64,000 nucleotides of DNA from Thiorhodococcus mannitoliphagus (GTDB lineage: Bacteria > Pseudomonadota > Gammaproteobacteria > Chromatiales > Chromatiaceae), in contig NZ_JAAIJR010000021.1 of the NCBI RefSeq assembly GCF_010915725.1, positions 1 through 64,000 on the forward strand, given 5' to 3'. Every line of letters starts with the position of its first letter. Position 1 is the stretch's first letter. The translations under genes and the position numbers were made by a program. Positions 53,808-62,526 of this stretch are shown piece by piece. Below the pieces are notes generated by a model. That model was given only the letters and a program-made list of their open reading frames with translations. It searched no databases and had not been told where the DNA came from.

Positions 53808-54835
53808 CGAGACCCAGCCTCCACCTCAGTCTCAGCCATGCGCCGCGCGCCAGCCACGGCTTGCTGCACCGTCTGCATGGGAACCTCGCCGACGGCAATG
53901 AGCTGATAGCCATCCAGGCTACGGCCGGCGGCATGCACGGCTCCGATGCTCGCGACGCCCTCGAGACCATTCTCTGTATCTTGGTCGATGTAGACCGAAT
54001 AAGCCGATAGGCGATCGGTGAACATGTAGTGCTCAATGATCGACCCGTCCGGCTGCTTCATCTCATCGTGCATCACCAGTTCGAACCCGAGCGGAACTTC
54101 GCGGAAACGCCACTCGCCGTCCGCAGAGGTGGCCGGCGCACTGCGAATCGGCTGCCCCTTGACGTCCGGCAGCGCCCCGTCGGGCGGCCCGATCTCAACG
54201 GAGGTGAACATCAGCTGCTCCAGCGGCTGCTGATCTTGATCGATCAAGTCGGACTTCAACGGCAGCGCGGTTTCTCGATCGATGTGGAACCGATAGCCGT
54301 AACGCAGGGCATCGCGCGGCACAATGCCGACGACATCCGTGTCGCGACCAGCAATGCGGGCCTCCCCGAGCATCCGCACCTGGTAGTGGTCGACCAGCGC
54401 ATCGGGATCGATCCCCTCGGTTTCCAGAAAACGACTCTGCCCGTTCTGCTCAACCGAGATGGGATGACCATCCGGCATGACGCACATAACACGCTCTTGC
54501 GCGCGCACAACCGCCCGGACAGGCCCACTCAGCGAGATGAGACGCTCGTGGACCTCTCCATTCGAGATCTGATGCTGAAGATCCATGGCCTCCAGTCGGT
54601 TCTCGTGCAGATAGACGAGCGTGCCCTCGTAGTTAAGCGATCGGACGGCCTCCGCCATCCGCGCCAACAACTCGGCGGCGCCGACCGGCTTCGCAATCCC
54701 CTTTCCTGCATCCGACGGCTGAGCTTCCACCGCATGAGCGGAAGCCATGACACAGGCCCAGCTGAGCAGGACGAGCAGCGCAATGGCCGGCCTTTGGCGC
54801 CTAGCGACCCGACTCATAGCCAACCAATGTCGCAT
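53804..54835 (-). CDS. rseB: Sigma-E factor regulatory protein RseB/MucB
   Basis: 343 residues (337 from the internal ATG at 54817). Signal peptide (AIALLVLLSWACVMASAHA), large lipid-binding-like domain (LNYEGTLVYLHENRLEAMDL, GVVR-type strands) and C-terminal domain (FVF-type GFELVMHDEMKQPDGSIIEH). RseB binds the periplasmic end of RseA and protects it from DegS-type cleavage. The 54835-54801 overlap with the severed rseA tail is the native gene overlap. Because the rseA product ends before this region, RseB's partner site is probably lost (see rseA). Confidence 0.95.
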   Translation of the reverse strand: MRHWLAMSRVARRQRPAIALLVLLSWACVMASAHAVEAQPSDAGKGIAKPVGAAELLARMAEAVRSLNYEGTLVYLHENRLEAMDLQHQISNGEVHERLISLSGPVRAVVRAQERVMCVMPDGHPISVEQNGQSRFLETEGIDPDALVDHYQVRMLGEARIAGRDTDVVGIVPRDALRYGYRFHIDRETALPLKSDLIDQDQQPLEQLMFTSVEIGPPDGALPDVKGQPIRSAPATSADGEWRFREVPLGFELVMHDEMKQPDGSIIEHYMFTDRLSAYSVYIDQDTENGLEGVASIGAVHAAGRSLDGYQLIAVGEVPMQTVQQAVAGARRMAETEVEAGSR

Positions 54836-54893
54836 AAGGAAGCATGCCCTTGGCGCCAGTCGCCGGCGCCGTGGCCTGGTGTGTCACCAAATA
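54801..54893 (-). pseudogene. rseA: Detached 3' end of rseA (30 codons)
   Basis: On the minus strand from 54893 the frame reads YLVTHQATAPAT, then GAKGMLPYATLVGYESGR and stop TAG at 54801-54803. This is the conserved C-terminal end of RseA/MucA proteins (YLVNHSEYA...GMLPYV...GY). Joining it to the upstream segment that ends at residue 154 gives a 184-residue protein, close to MucA length. It has no start of its own and should not be translated in frame. Confidence 0.85.
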
Positions 54894-54894
54894 G

Positions 54895-55131
54895 GGCGAT
54901 TTCCGGGAAACAACATACCTGCGGTTTCGATCCCGTAGGATGGGCAAAGCCCTGGCGATGCGCTTCTTTCGGAGTGCCGAGGGTCGCGGGGCGTGCCCAT
55001 CATCCCAGCTCAGCGTCTTGCAAGATGGGCACGTCCGTCTGGCGTCGAGGCTAGGATCGAGCCCAGAGCGCGGACTTTGCCCATCCTACCGATCCGGATC
55101 TATTTGGGTAAGATCATTTCCGGAAATCGCC
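54895..55131 (+). mobile_element. 237-bp MITE-like element, copy B, inside rseA
   Basis: Starts GGCGATTTCCGG and ends CCGGAAATCGCC, a perfect 12-bp inverted repeat. TAG on each side (54892-54894 and 55132-55134) is a 3-bp target duplication. Removing the element and one TAG restores an unbroken rseA frame across KLDL-YLVTH. The copy at 34175-34411 has TTG duplications and the same length. No protein-coding content, so it would be moved in trans. The premature stop of RseA is created by the junction base plus the duplicated target. Confidence 0.9.
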
Positions 55132-55595
55132 TAGAGATCCAGCTTGTTCGCCAAAGCTGGCCGCTCCAGTTGCAACCGGCTGATGGGAACGGATTCGCGC
55201 TCGACAAGCCGAGGGGCCGCCGCCCCTTCATCCGGAATCGTGCCAGCGTCGCGAAAAAGCGTCGGCGCGGCAAAGAAGGCCAGGAAAGCAACTGAGGCGG
55301 CCATCGCGAGGGCGGCGGTCTTGCGCCCGCGCGAGCGGTGCCGAGTGCCGCTGCGGCTCGCTGCCAAGGGTATGGGCTCCCGCTCGAGCCGCGCCCAAAC
55401 GCCGTCCGCCACACCGCGGTACTCTGGGGCGATTGCCTCGGCTCGGATGGCTTGCCCGATCAGGCTATAGCGCTCCCAAGCGCCACGAAGCTCTCCCCCG
55501 CCATTGACTGCATCCAAGACCCGCAGCGCGGACCTCGCGCCGAGCTCGCCATCCAGAAGCTCGGAAAGTCGTTGTCTATGCTCGTCGGTCATCAT
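55131..55595 (-). CDS. rseA: Anti-sigma-E factor RseA, C-terminally truncated
   Basis: 154 residues ending LANKLDL at a stop made by the inserted element. Residues 1-90 are the sigma-binding cytoplasmic domain (EHRQRLSELLDGEL, RGAWERYSLIGQAIRAE), 94-111 the membrane helix (AALAMAASVAFLAFFAAP), and 112-154 a shortened periplasmic part. E. coli RseA has 216 residues and P. aeruginosa MucA about 194; the reconstructed product would be 184. The missing 30 residues include the region that in known RseA/MucA contacts RseB/MucB. Loss of such C-termini in MucA (mucA22-type alleles) is known to release the sigma factor. Sigma binding is probably retained but stability or RseB control altered. Confidence 0.9.
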   Translation of the reverse strand: MMTDEHRQRLSELLDGELGARSALRVLDAVNGGGELRGAWERYSLIGQAIRAEAIAPEYRGVADGVWARLEREPIPLAASRSGTRHRSRGRKTAALAMAASVAFLAFFAAPTLFRDAGTIPDEGAAAPRLVERESVPISRLQLERPALANKLDL

Positions 55596-55705
55596 GTCAT
55601 GCCTGAGCTGTGTTGAACGGATAGTCGGTCTCGAGCCTCAAGGCTTCGAGCGGCCTCTGCGAGCGTCTATGCACAATGGATCGCCTCTTCACCCTGCATC
55701 GCCCC

Positions 55706-56284
55706 TCAGCCATCGAGGAGCGGACGTAGACGCTTGTCGATCGCCTCGCGCGCCCTGAAGATCCGCGAGCGTACGGTGCCAATGGGACACTCCATCGTCG
55801 TGGCAATCTCTTCGTAGGTCATTCCCTCGAGTTCACGCAGCACGATCGCCGTGCGCAAGTCATCGGGGAGGTCGTCTAGCGCACGCTGCACGTTTAACGC
55901 AATCTCATCACGCAACAAGTGACGTTCGGGCGTGGCGTCCTCGCGCAGCCGCCCGCCCATGTCCATCTGCTCCGCGACTTCGGCCTCGACATCATCGCCA
56001 GGTGGCCGTCGCCCTTGTGCAACCAGGTGATTCTTGACCGTGTTGACCGCGATACGGTAGAGCCAGGTGTAAAAGGCACTCTCACCGCGAAATCCTGGTA
56101 GCGCCCGATAAGCCTTCAAGAAGGCATCCTGGGTGACATCCATCACTTCGCTCGGATCACGCAGGTAGCGCGAAATCAAGCTGGCTACCTTTTGCTGGTA
56201 TTTAAGAACCAGGAGATCGAATGCACGCTTATCGCCAGCCTGCACGCGCTCCACCAGTGCCTGATCTGCGCTACGCTCAGACAT
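55706..56284 (-). CDS. rpoE: RNA polymerase sigma factor RpoE (AlgU)
   Basis: Start at MSERSADQALVERVQAGD (56284). 192 residues, typical for sigma-E/AlgU. Region 2: FDLLVLKYQQKVASLISRYL, DPSEVMDVTQDAFLKAYRAL, and FYTWLYRIAVNTVKNHL. Region 4: LREL-EGMTYEEIATTMECPI, with HTH GTVRSRIFRAREAI. It directs envelope-stress genes and is held by RseA at the membrane. Head of the rpoE-rseABC-mucD operon; a sigma-E-like promoter is at 56326-56353. Confidence 0.97.
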   Translation of the reverse strand: MSERSADQALVERVQAGDKRAFDLLVLKYQQKVASLISRYLRDPSEVMDVTQDAFLKAYRALPGFRGESAFYTWLYRIAVNTVKNHLVAQGRRPPGDDVEAEVAEQMDMGGRLREDATPERHLLRDEIALNVQRALDDLPDDLRTAIVLRELEGMTYEEIATTMECPIGTVRSRIFRAREAIDKRLRPLLDG

Positions 56285-56325
56285 TCGTGGTACCCGCCGC
56301 GCGTCTTTTGCGGCGCTCAGTTGGG

Positions 56326-56353
56326 ATGGACAATCCACCTGTGAGGAAGTTCT
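56326..56353 (-). promoter_or_regulatory. Candidate sigma-E promoter of rpoE
   Basis: The minus strand reads AGAACTT (56353-56347) then 16 bases, then TCCAT (56330-56326). The consensus is GGAACTT-N16-TCTGA/TCAAA. The -35 is good and the -10 weak. Position, about 45 bp before the rpoE ATG, fits the autoregulation known for rpoE/algU. Found by eye. Confidence 0.4.
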
Positions 56354-56451
56354 TGACCGTCATCGTTTCAGCACGCGGTTTTCCAACCTGATTTACAAAA
56401 CCTTGATCCAAATCGCCAAATCGACGAGGTTACCTGAGACGGTGAGGGCGA

Positions 56452-58152
56452 ATGCACAGAATGTCGACCTATTACCGCAACGGCCCGCCCCATGGCACGC
56501 ACACTGAGATGACGAGTCGATTCATGCACGAAAACGCTTACCGCCACGACGTCTTGATCCTCGGCAGCGGAGCTGCCGGACTTAGCCTAGCGCTGCGACT
56601 GCGCGACGACATCTCGGTCGGCGTTGTCTCGAAACGCGAGCTGATCGAAGGCAGCACACTCTACGCGCAAGGTGGAATCTCTGCCGTGCTCGATGCGAAG
56701 GATTCGATCGAATCCCATGTCCAGGACACACTCAAGGCTGGGGCCGGACTCTGCGACCCAGACGTGGTGAGGTTCGTGGTCGAGCATGGGCCAGGTAATA
56801 TCCGCTGGCTGCTCGATCAAGGCGTTCAATTCACGCGCGATGAGGGGTACACCTCCGCAGGCGGCTATCATCTTACCCGAGAAGGTGGACACACTCACCG
56901 TCGCGTCGTCCACGCGGCCGACGCGACCGGCAGAGCCGTGGCGACAACACTGGAAGAACAGGTCCGCGCACGCCAGAACGTCACCCTTTACGAACAGCAC
57001 ATCGCTGTCGACCTCATCACCTCCAGGCACCTTCCCGACGCCAAGGAGCATCGCTGCCTGGGAGCCTACATCCTGAATCGCGGCAGTGGGCGCGTAGAGA
57101 CCTTTCTGGCGCGTTTCGTCGTCCTCGCGACCGGTGGCGCCAACAAGGTCTATCTCTACACCAGCAACCCCGACGTCTCCACCGGCGATGGCATCGCCAT
57201 GGCCTGGCGCGCGGGCTGTCGGGTCGCCAATATGGAATTCATGCAGTTCCACCCCACCTGCCTCTATCACCCGGAGGCACGCTCCTTCCTGATCACCGAG
57301 GCATTGCGTGGCGAGGGCGCCAAGCTGCTCTTGCCCGATGGCGAACGCTTCATGCCGCGGTTCGATGCGCGCGCCGAACTCGCGCCGCGCGACATCGTCG
57401 CGCGCGCCATCGATCATGAAATGAAGCGACTGGGAACCGACTGCGTCTATCTCGATATCTCGCACCGCCCGGCCGATTTCATCATCGACCACTTCCCGAC
57501 CATTCACGCACGCTGCCTAGAACTCGGCATCGACATCACCAAGGAGCCGATCCCCGTGGTGCCCGCCGCGCACTACACCTGCGGCGGCGTCATCGTCGAC
57601 CGCAACGCACGTACCGACCTCGCCGGTCTCTATGCCAGCGGCGAAACGGCCTATACGGGATTGCACGGGGCGAACCGAATGGCAAGCAACTCGCTGCTCG
57701 AGTGCCTGGTCTACTCCGAGTCAGCGGCCAAGGACATCCAGACGCTACTGCCCAGCTATGACCAGCCGCCTGAAGCACCAACCTGGGATGAAAGCCGCGT
57801 CACCGCGCCGGATGAGGAAGTCGTCGTCACCCACAACTGGGAGGAGCTAAGACGCTTCATGTGGGACTACGTGGGAATCGTGCGGACCAACAAACGCCTT
57901 CGCCGCGCAAAGCGCCGCGCAGACCTGCTCGCCCAAGAGGTGATCGAGTACTACAGCAACTTTCGCGTCAGCAACGATCTCATTGAGCTGCGCAATCTGC
58001 TCGAAGTCGCCGATCTCATCATCCAGTCAGCCTTACGACGTCGCGAGAGCCGCGGCCTCCACTATACCCTGGACCACCCACTCAAGGATGTGAGTCAGCG
58101 CCTGCCGACGGTACTCATCCCCGACGCTTACCAACCACGCGAGCAGGAATGA
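56452..58152 (+). CDS. nadB: L-aspartate oxidase
   Basis: 566 residues from 56452; internal ATGs at 56461, 56509 and 56524 ([13 protein letters not shown]) would give 542-563, the usual NadB length being about 540. The first start has GAGGG just upstream. FAD site [84 protein letters not shown], and [20 protein letters not shown] near the C-terminus. It oxidises aspartate to iminoaspartate for quinolinate and NAD synthesis. Divergent from rpoE, an arrangement conserved in enteric and other gammaproteobacteria. Confidence 0.97.
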   Translation: MHRMSTYYRNGPPHGTHTEMTSRFMHENAYRHDVLILGSGAAGLSLALRLRDDISVGVVSKRELIEGSTLYAQGGISAVLDAKDSIESHVQDTLKAGAGLCDPDVVRFVVEHGPGNIRWLLDQGVQFTRDEGYTSAGGYHLTREGGHTHRRVVHAADATGRAVATTLEEQVRARQNVTLYEQHIAVDLITSRHLPDAKEHRCLGAYILNRGSGRVETFLARFVVLATGGANKVYLYTSNPDVSTGDGIAMAWRAGCRVANMEFMQFHPTCLYHPEARSFLITEALRGEGAKLLLPDGERFMPRFDARAELAPRDIVARAIDHEMKRLGTDCVYLDISHRPADFIIDHFPTIHARCLELGIDITKEPIPVVPAAHYTCGGVIVDRNARTDLAGLYASGETAYTGLHGANRMASNSLLECLVYSESAAKDIQTLLPSYDQPPEAPTWDESRVTAPDEEVVVTHNWEELRRFMWDYVGIVRTNKRLRRAKRRADLLAQEVIEYYSNFRVSNDLIELRNLLEVADLIIQSALRRRESRGLHYTLDHPLKDVSQRLPTVLIPDAYQPREQE

Positions 58153-58197
58153 CAAGGCGCCCAGCAGAGAGGTGATGGCGCTTGTCCGCGTCTCATC

Positions 58198-58398
58198 TCA
58201 GCCGCTGGAAGACGACGCCGATTGCTTGGCATCCAGTCGGCGCTCGCACCTATCCCAGTCTCCTTGCGAGCAATCGGTCTTTCTGCAATCGAACTCGCAA
58301 ACCGCAAGGTCCTCTGGGACCGAGTCGGACCAGAAGCGAGCCAGGCGATACCGCAGCCGGCTCAGCAAATTTGGCTCTGCATTCGTTGTCTCTGCCAT
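58198..58398 (-). CDS. Small conserved-looking four-cysteine protein
   Basis: 66 residues in the nadB-to-GNAT gap. After a basic amphipathic helix (LLSRLRYRLARFWSD) come four cysteines in a regular pattern: C34-x3-C38-x4-C43-x7-C51 (CEFDCRKTDC, DWDRCERR). The N-terminus is charged and the tail is Ser-rich. The C-x3-C-x4-C-x7-C order looks like a metal-binding or disulfide module and is unlikely by chance. I do not recognise the family with certainty, and frames in the other strand here lack any such pattern. Plausible RBS not verified. Confidence 0.65.
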   Translation of the reverse strand: MAETTNAEPNLLSRLRYRLARFWSDSVPEDLAVCEFDCRKTDCSQGDWDRCERRLDAKQSASSSSG

Positions 58399-58765
58399 GA
58401 TCTCAATCTCTGAGTGCTGAGCGCCGAAACGCGAAAGAAAACAAGCAAGTTGGCATACCGCATACTAGGAGCCTGTCCGACTTAGGATGAATCGGCTGCG
58501 GAATCGGGAGAAGGGTCCCTTTCGCCCCGCTTTTTCGTTACATAGAACCACTATGCGCCTCAAAACCGGAACGAAATGGCCTCGCTCTCCCACTTCCTCG
58601 CTTCGCCCCCCCAAGCCGGACAGGCTCCTAGCCTGATTTCACCGCATACGACCATAACCCGATCATGGATTCTTGGCGAGTGAGATAACCACAGAGTAAA
58701 GGTGTATTACCTTGCGGCTCAATGGTTCCGGGACGTTGTCTGCAGGAGCCTGTCCGACTTGGTCG
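58399..58765. other. Gap with MITE copy 3 and a stray end fragment
   Basis: No gene. It holds a complete 168-bp-type element at 58465-58631 and the terminal 18-19 bases of the same element alone at 58743-58761 (caggagcctgtccgacttgg). That fragment lies immediately beside the stop of the acyl-CoA ligase/GNAT gene. Confidence 0.65.
58465..58631 (-). mobile_element. 167-bp CTAG-ended MITE-like element, copy 3 (inverted)
   Basis: Full copy in opposite orientation to copies 1 and 2. It has CTAGGAGCCTGTCCGACTT at the left and GGACAGGCTCCTAG at the right. By eye it is one base shorter and differs at only a few positions (gcttcgccccccc for gcttcgatcccccc; aagccgg for aagtcgg). Confidence 0.88.
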
Positions 58766-61444
58766 CTAGAGCACCTTGGTCACCAGCTTGACCGCCATGT
58801 CTTGCGGGTCACTCTCGATGCGGAAGCCAAGCGATTTCACCAGGGCGAGCATCCGCGTATTCGCCGTGAGCACTTCCCCCTCCATGAGGCGGAAGCCGCG
58901 CAAGCGCGCGTTCTGCATAAGTGAGCGCATCAGCCGCGCGCCAATGCCGAGGTTGCGCCAAGTGTCCGACACCACGATCGCGAACTCACAGGCCTCCCCG
59001 CCTGGACGCGACATGTAACGGGCCACACCGACCTCGACCTCCCCGCCATCGTGCTCGACCACGCCGATGAGGGCCATCTCGCGGTCGTAGTCGATCTGGG
59101 TAAAGCGCACCAGCATCTCGGGCGTGAGTTCTCTAATCGCTTGCATGAAACGAAAATACTTCGTCTGCTCCGAGAGGCCGCGCACGAACTCCTGCTCCAT
59201 TTCCGCGTCTTCAGGTCGGATCGGCCGGATGACCAAGTCCTTGCCATCTGGGAGCTGCACCCGCTCGATGAGATGACCGGGATAGGGATGGATCGCCATG
59301 TGACCGTAAGTCGGCTGCTGCGGAGGTCGGTAGTCGACATTGATGCGCACGTCGACGGCGATCACCTCCTTGTCGTTGCCGATCAGCGGGTTGATGTCCA
59401 TCGCGATGATCTCGGGCAGCTCGCAGACCATCTCCGAGACGCGCTGAAGAATCCTGGCAAGCGCCACCCGATTCATCGGCGGCATCTGCTGGAAGGCCCC
59501 CATGAGCCGCGCGACCCGAGTTTGATCGATCATCGTCTCGATGATGAAGGCGTTGAGCGGCGGGAGACCGAGGGCGCGGTCGCCCAGCACCTCGACCTTG
59601 GTCCCCCCCGCCCCGAAGACGATCACGGGACCGAAGATCTTGTCGCGAAAGACGCCGATCATCAGCTCGCGCGCCGAACGGCTCGAGACCATGTGCTCCA
59701 CGGTGATCCCCTCCAGCCGGGCCTCCGGACGCAAACGCTGGGCGCGCTCGACGATCTCGCTGAAGGTGCGTCGCACGGACTGCGCGTCGTCGATGTTGAG
59801 CTTGACCCCATCGACGTCCGACTTATGCTCCAAGTCGGGCGAGTTGATCTTCATCACGACCGGAAAGCCTAGTGCCTCGGCGGCCATCAAGGCCTCATTG
59901 GGCGTGCGCGCCAGCACCGCCTGCATGGTCGGGATGCGGAAGGCCGAGAGGATGGCCTTGGCCTCGATGGTCCCCAAGACCTTGCGCCCCTCGGCCATGA
60001 CGCCCTCGATGATGAGCCTGGCCCCTTCGACATCTGGCGGGTCCTCATGCGAGAGCGGCGCCGGCGACTGCATGAGCAATTTCTGGTTGCGCTGGTGGAT
60101 CGCGAGGAAGGAAAAGGCCTCGACCGCTGCCTCCGGACTGTCGAAATGAGGAACGTCGTGCTCTGACAGCAGGGACTGCGCCTCGACCACATGATTGCCG
60201 CCCATCCAGCAGGCGAGCACCGGCTTGCGGCTCCCTTTGCTCGCCTCGATGACCTGCTGCGCGGTCGCGACTGGATCGCCGAAGATCAGCGGGGCGAGGA
60301 TGCAGAGCACGCCATCGACTTCCGGATCCGCAATACAGGCATCCAATGCCTGACGATAGCGTTCGGCCGGCGCGTCGCCGATGATGTCGATGGGATTCCC
60401 GTGAGACCAATAATCGGGAAGCGCCTGCTCCAGCGTCTGGCGCGTGCTGTCGCTGAGCTGCGCGAGGCTGAGCCCCAGCTCCACCGTCCGGTCGGCTGCC
60501 AGCACACCAGGCCCGCCGCCATTGGTGATGATGGCGATCCGATCCCCGGCCAACCGTCTGCGTGTTCCGAACACCTGGGCTGCGGCAAAGAGTTGATCGA
60601 GATTGGCGACCTGCACGACACCGGCGCGATCCGTCACCGCGCGAAACACGTCCGGAGAGCCGACGAACCCGCCGGTGTGCGACTTGATCGCCCGGGTCCC
60701 GGCTGGATGACGTCCCGCCTTGACGATGATGACGGGCTTGAGCCGCGCGGCGGCCCGCAAGCCGCTCATGAAATGCCGCGCGTTCCTCACACCCTCGACA
60801 TAGAGGAGGATGCAGCGGGTCTGGGTGTCCAGCGCCAGATAGTCGAGGATGTCGCCAAAGTCGACATCCGCCGCCGCTCCCAGAGAGACGACGGCGGAGA
60901 AGCCCACGCGGCGCGGCTCTGACCAGTCGATCATTGCGGTGCAGATGGCGCCGGACTGTGACACCAAGGCCACATTGCCGCGACGCGGCAGATCCTCACC
61001 AACGCTGGCGTTGAGCCCATGCTGCGGACGCATCACACCGAGGCAGTTGGGACCCAGCACGCGAATGCGGTTGCGGCGCGCCGCCTCGACCATCTTCTCC
61101 TGAAGAGCCCTGCCGCGCTCTCCGTGCTCGCCGAAACCGGCGGAATGCACGACAGCCGCCTTGACACCAAAGTTCCCGCACTGATCGAGGATGGCCGGAA
61201 CGCACTCCGCAGGCGTGGCGATGAGCGCCAGATCGATCTGCTTGTCGAGCTCATTCAATGAGCTGAAGCAAGGCTGGCCGCCGACCTGATCGTACTTGGG
61301 GTTGATCGGATAGCAATGCCCCTTGAAGCCCCCGGCCAAGACATTGCGGAACACCATGCCGCCGATCGAGCCCTCGTTGTCGCTAGCACCGAACACAGCA
61401 ACCGCGCTGGGCGTAAAGAGTTGATCAATATCGGTCAAGCGCAT
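58766..61444 (-). CDS. Acyl-CoA ligase (ADP-forming) / GNAT acetyltransferase fusion
   Basis: Start at MRLTDIDQLFTPSAVAVFGA (61444). 892 residues: CoA-binding Rossmann (1-130, VAVFGASDNEGSIGGMVFRN), succinyl-CoA-ligase-like domain (about 150-290; conserved His in IKSHTGGFVGSPDVFRAV), second flavodoxin-like part, ATP-grasp (about 490-710; FPVVMKINSPDLEHKSDVDG), and C-terminal GNAT (about 730-892; VRGLSEQTKYFRFMQAIREL, WRNLGIGARLMRSLMQNARL). The layout equals Pat/PatZ-type lysine acetyltransferases, in which the ligase-like part senses acetyl-CoA and the GNAT part acetylates proteins such as Acs. Placed next to a deacetylase-family gene, divergent over 150 bp. Confidence 0.95.
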   Translation of the reverse strand: MRLTDIDQLFTPSAVAVFGASDNEGSIGGMVFRNVLAGGFKGHCYPINPKYDQVGGQPCFSSLNELDKQIDLALIATPAECVPAILDQCGNFGVKAAVVHSAGFGEHGERGRALQEKMVEAARRNRIRVLGPNCLGVMRPQHGLNASVGEDLPRRGNVALVSQSGAICTAMIDWSEPRRVGFSAVVSLGAAADVDFGDILDYLALDTQTRCILLYVEGVRNARHFMSGLRAAARLKPVIIVKAGRHPAGTRAIKSHTGGFVGSPDVFRAVTDRAGVVQVANLDQLFAAAQVFGTRRRLAGDRIAIITNGGGPGVLAADRTVELGLSLAQLSDSTRQTLEQALPDYWSHGNPIDIIGDAPAERYRQALDACIADPEVDGVLCILAPLIFGDPVATAQQVIEASKGSRKPVLACWMGGNHVVEAQSLLSEHDVPHFDSPEAAVEAFSFLAIHQRNQKLLMQSPAPLSHEDPPDVEGARLIIEGVMAEGRKVLGTIEAKAILSAFRIPTMQAVLARTPNEALMAAEALGFPVVMKINSPDLEHKSDVDGVKLNIDDAQSVRRTFSEIVERAQRLRPEARLEGITVEHMVSSRSARELMIGVFRDKIFGPVIVFGAGGTKVEVLGDRALGLPPLNAFIIETMIDQTRVARLMGAFQQMPPMNRVALARILQRVSEMVCELPEIIAMDINPLIGNDKEVIAVDVRINVDYRPPQQPTYGHMAIHPYPGHLIERVQLPDGKDLVIRPIRPEDAEMEQEFVRGLSEQTKYFRFMQAIRELTPEMLVRFTQIDYDREMALIGVVEHDGGEVEVGVARYMSRPGGEACEFAIVVSDTWRNLGIGARLMRSLMQNARLRGFRLMEGEVLTANTRMLALVKSLGFRIESDPQDMAVKLVTKVL

Positions 61445-61593
61445 GGAGTCTGCCCTCTGAGGGTGAAAAGGCGTTAATCTGTGAGTCCAGCGTGCGCAAA
61501 TGGCACGCAATGCCGCAACATATCAATAAGTTAGAGAGCCGCAAGCCACCTCAAATTGAGGTGTCCATCGCGGTCGAGCCCTGAGGACTAAGC

Positions 61594-62526
61594 ATGAACC
61601 TCGCCTTTATCTCTCACCAGTCCTGCCGCGAGCATCAGATGGGCGCCCACCATCCGGAGTGCCCGGAGCGGCTCCATGCCATTCAGGACCGCATGATCGC
61701 ATCCGGCATGGAAATGCTCGTCACCCACTATGACGCGCCCCAGGCCAAGGTCGAGGATCTCGCCCGCGTCCATGATCGCGACTACATCCAAGGCATTTTT
61801 GATGCGGCACCGCGCGCGAGCGATGTCTTGACCTGGATCGACGGGGATACGGCGATGAATTGTCATTCGCTGGAGGCCGCGCTGCATTCCGCGGGCGCCG
61901 CTCTCTTGGGTGTCGACCTGGTGATGAGTGACAAGCATCACGCCGCCTTCTGCTGCGTACGTCCGCCGGGACATCACGCTGGCCGCGCCCGCGCCAGCGG
62001 CTTCTGCATCTTCAACAACGTCGCCGTCGGAGCCGCCTATGCCCTGGACCATTATGGGCTCGAGCGCATCGCCATCGTGGACTTCGACGTCCATCACGGC
62101 GACGGCACCGAAGAGATTTTCATCGGCGATGAGCGCGTGCTCTTCTGCTCCAGCTTCCAACATCCCTTCTACCCAGGGACAGGCGCGGACACGGATGCGC
62201 CGAATGTCATCAATCTGCCCCTGCCCAAACTGACGGACGGCCAGGCCTTCAAGGCGAGTGTCGAGCAAGCATGGCTACCTCGGCTCGACGCCTTCGCCCC
62301 GCAGTTGATCATGATCTCGGCTGGTTTCGACGGTCATATCGAAGACGACATGGCGCACTTCAATCTGCGTGAGGCGGACTACGCCTGGATCACACGGGAG
62401 ATCCATCATCTCGCGCGCAAGCATAGCCATGAGCGCGTCGTCTCCTTTCTGGAGGGCGGCTATACACTCTCGGCACTGGGCCGCTGCGTCAGCACACATG
62501 TCGACGAACTCATCGGCCATCTCTAG
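61594..62526 (+). CDS. Histone-deacetylase-family (class II-like) amidohydrolase
   Basis: 310 residues. Motifs: HHPECPERLHAIQDRM, RPPGHHAGRARASGFCIFNN (tandem His of the charge relay), VDFDVHHGDGTEEIF (Zn ligands Asp and His), FYPGTGADTD, ISAGFDGHIEDDMAHFNL with the third ligand Asp, and LEGGYTLSAL. These zinc enzymes remove acyl groups from lysine or polyamines; the bacterial class II-like members often act on acetyl-polyamine or small acetylated compounds. Next to a protein-acetyltransferase fusion gene, so a reversible acylation pair is a reasonable inference. Confidence 0.93.
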   Translation: MNLAFISHQSCREHQMGAHHPECPERLHAIQDRMIASGMEMLVTHYDAPQAKVEDLARVHDRDYIQGIFDAAPRASDVLTWIDGDTAMNCHSLEAALHSAGAALLGVDLVMSDKHHAAFCCVRPPGHHAGRARASGFCIFNNVAVGAAYALDHYGLERIAIVDFDVHHGDGTEEIFIGDERVLFCSSFQHPFYPGTGADTDAPNVINLPLPKLTDGQAFKASVEQAWLPRLDAFAPQLIMISAGFDGHIEDDMAHFNLREADYAWITREIHHLARKHSHERVVSFLEGGYTLSALGRCVSTHVDELIGHL

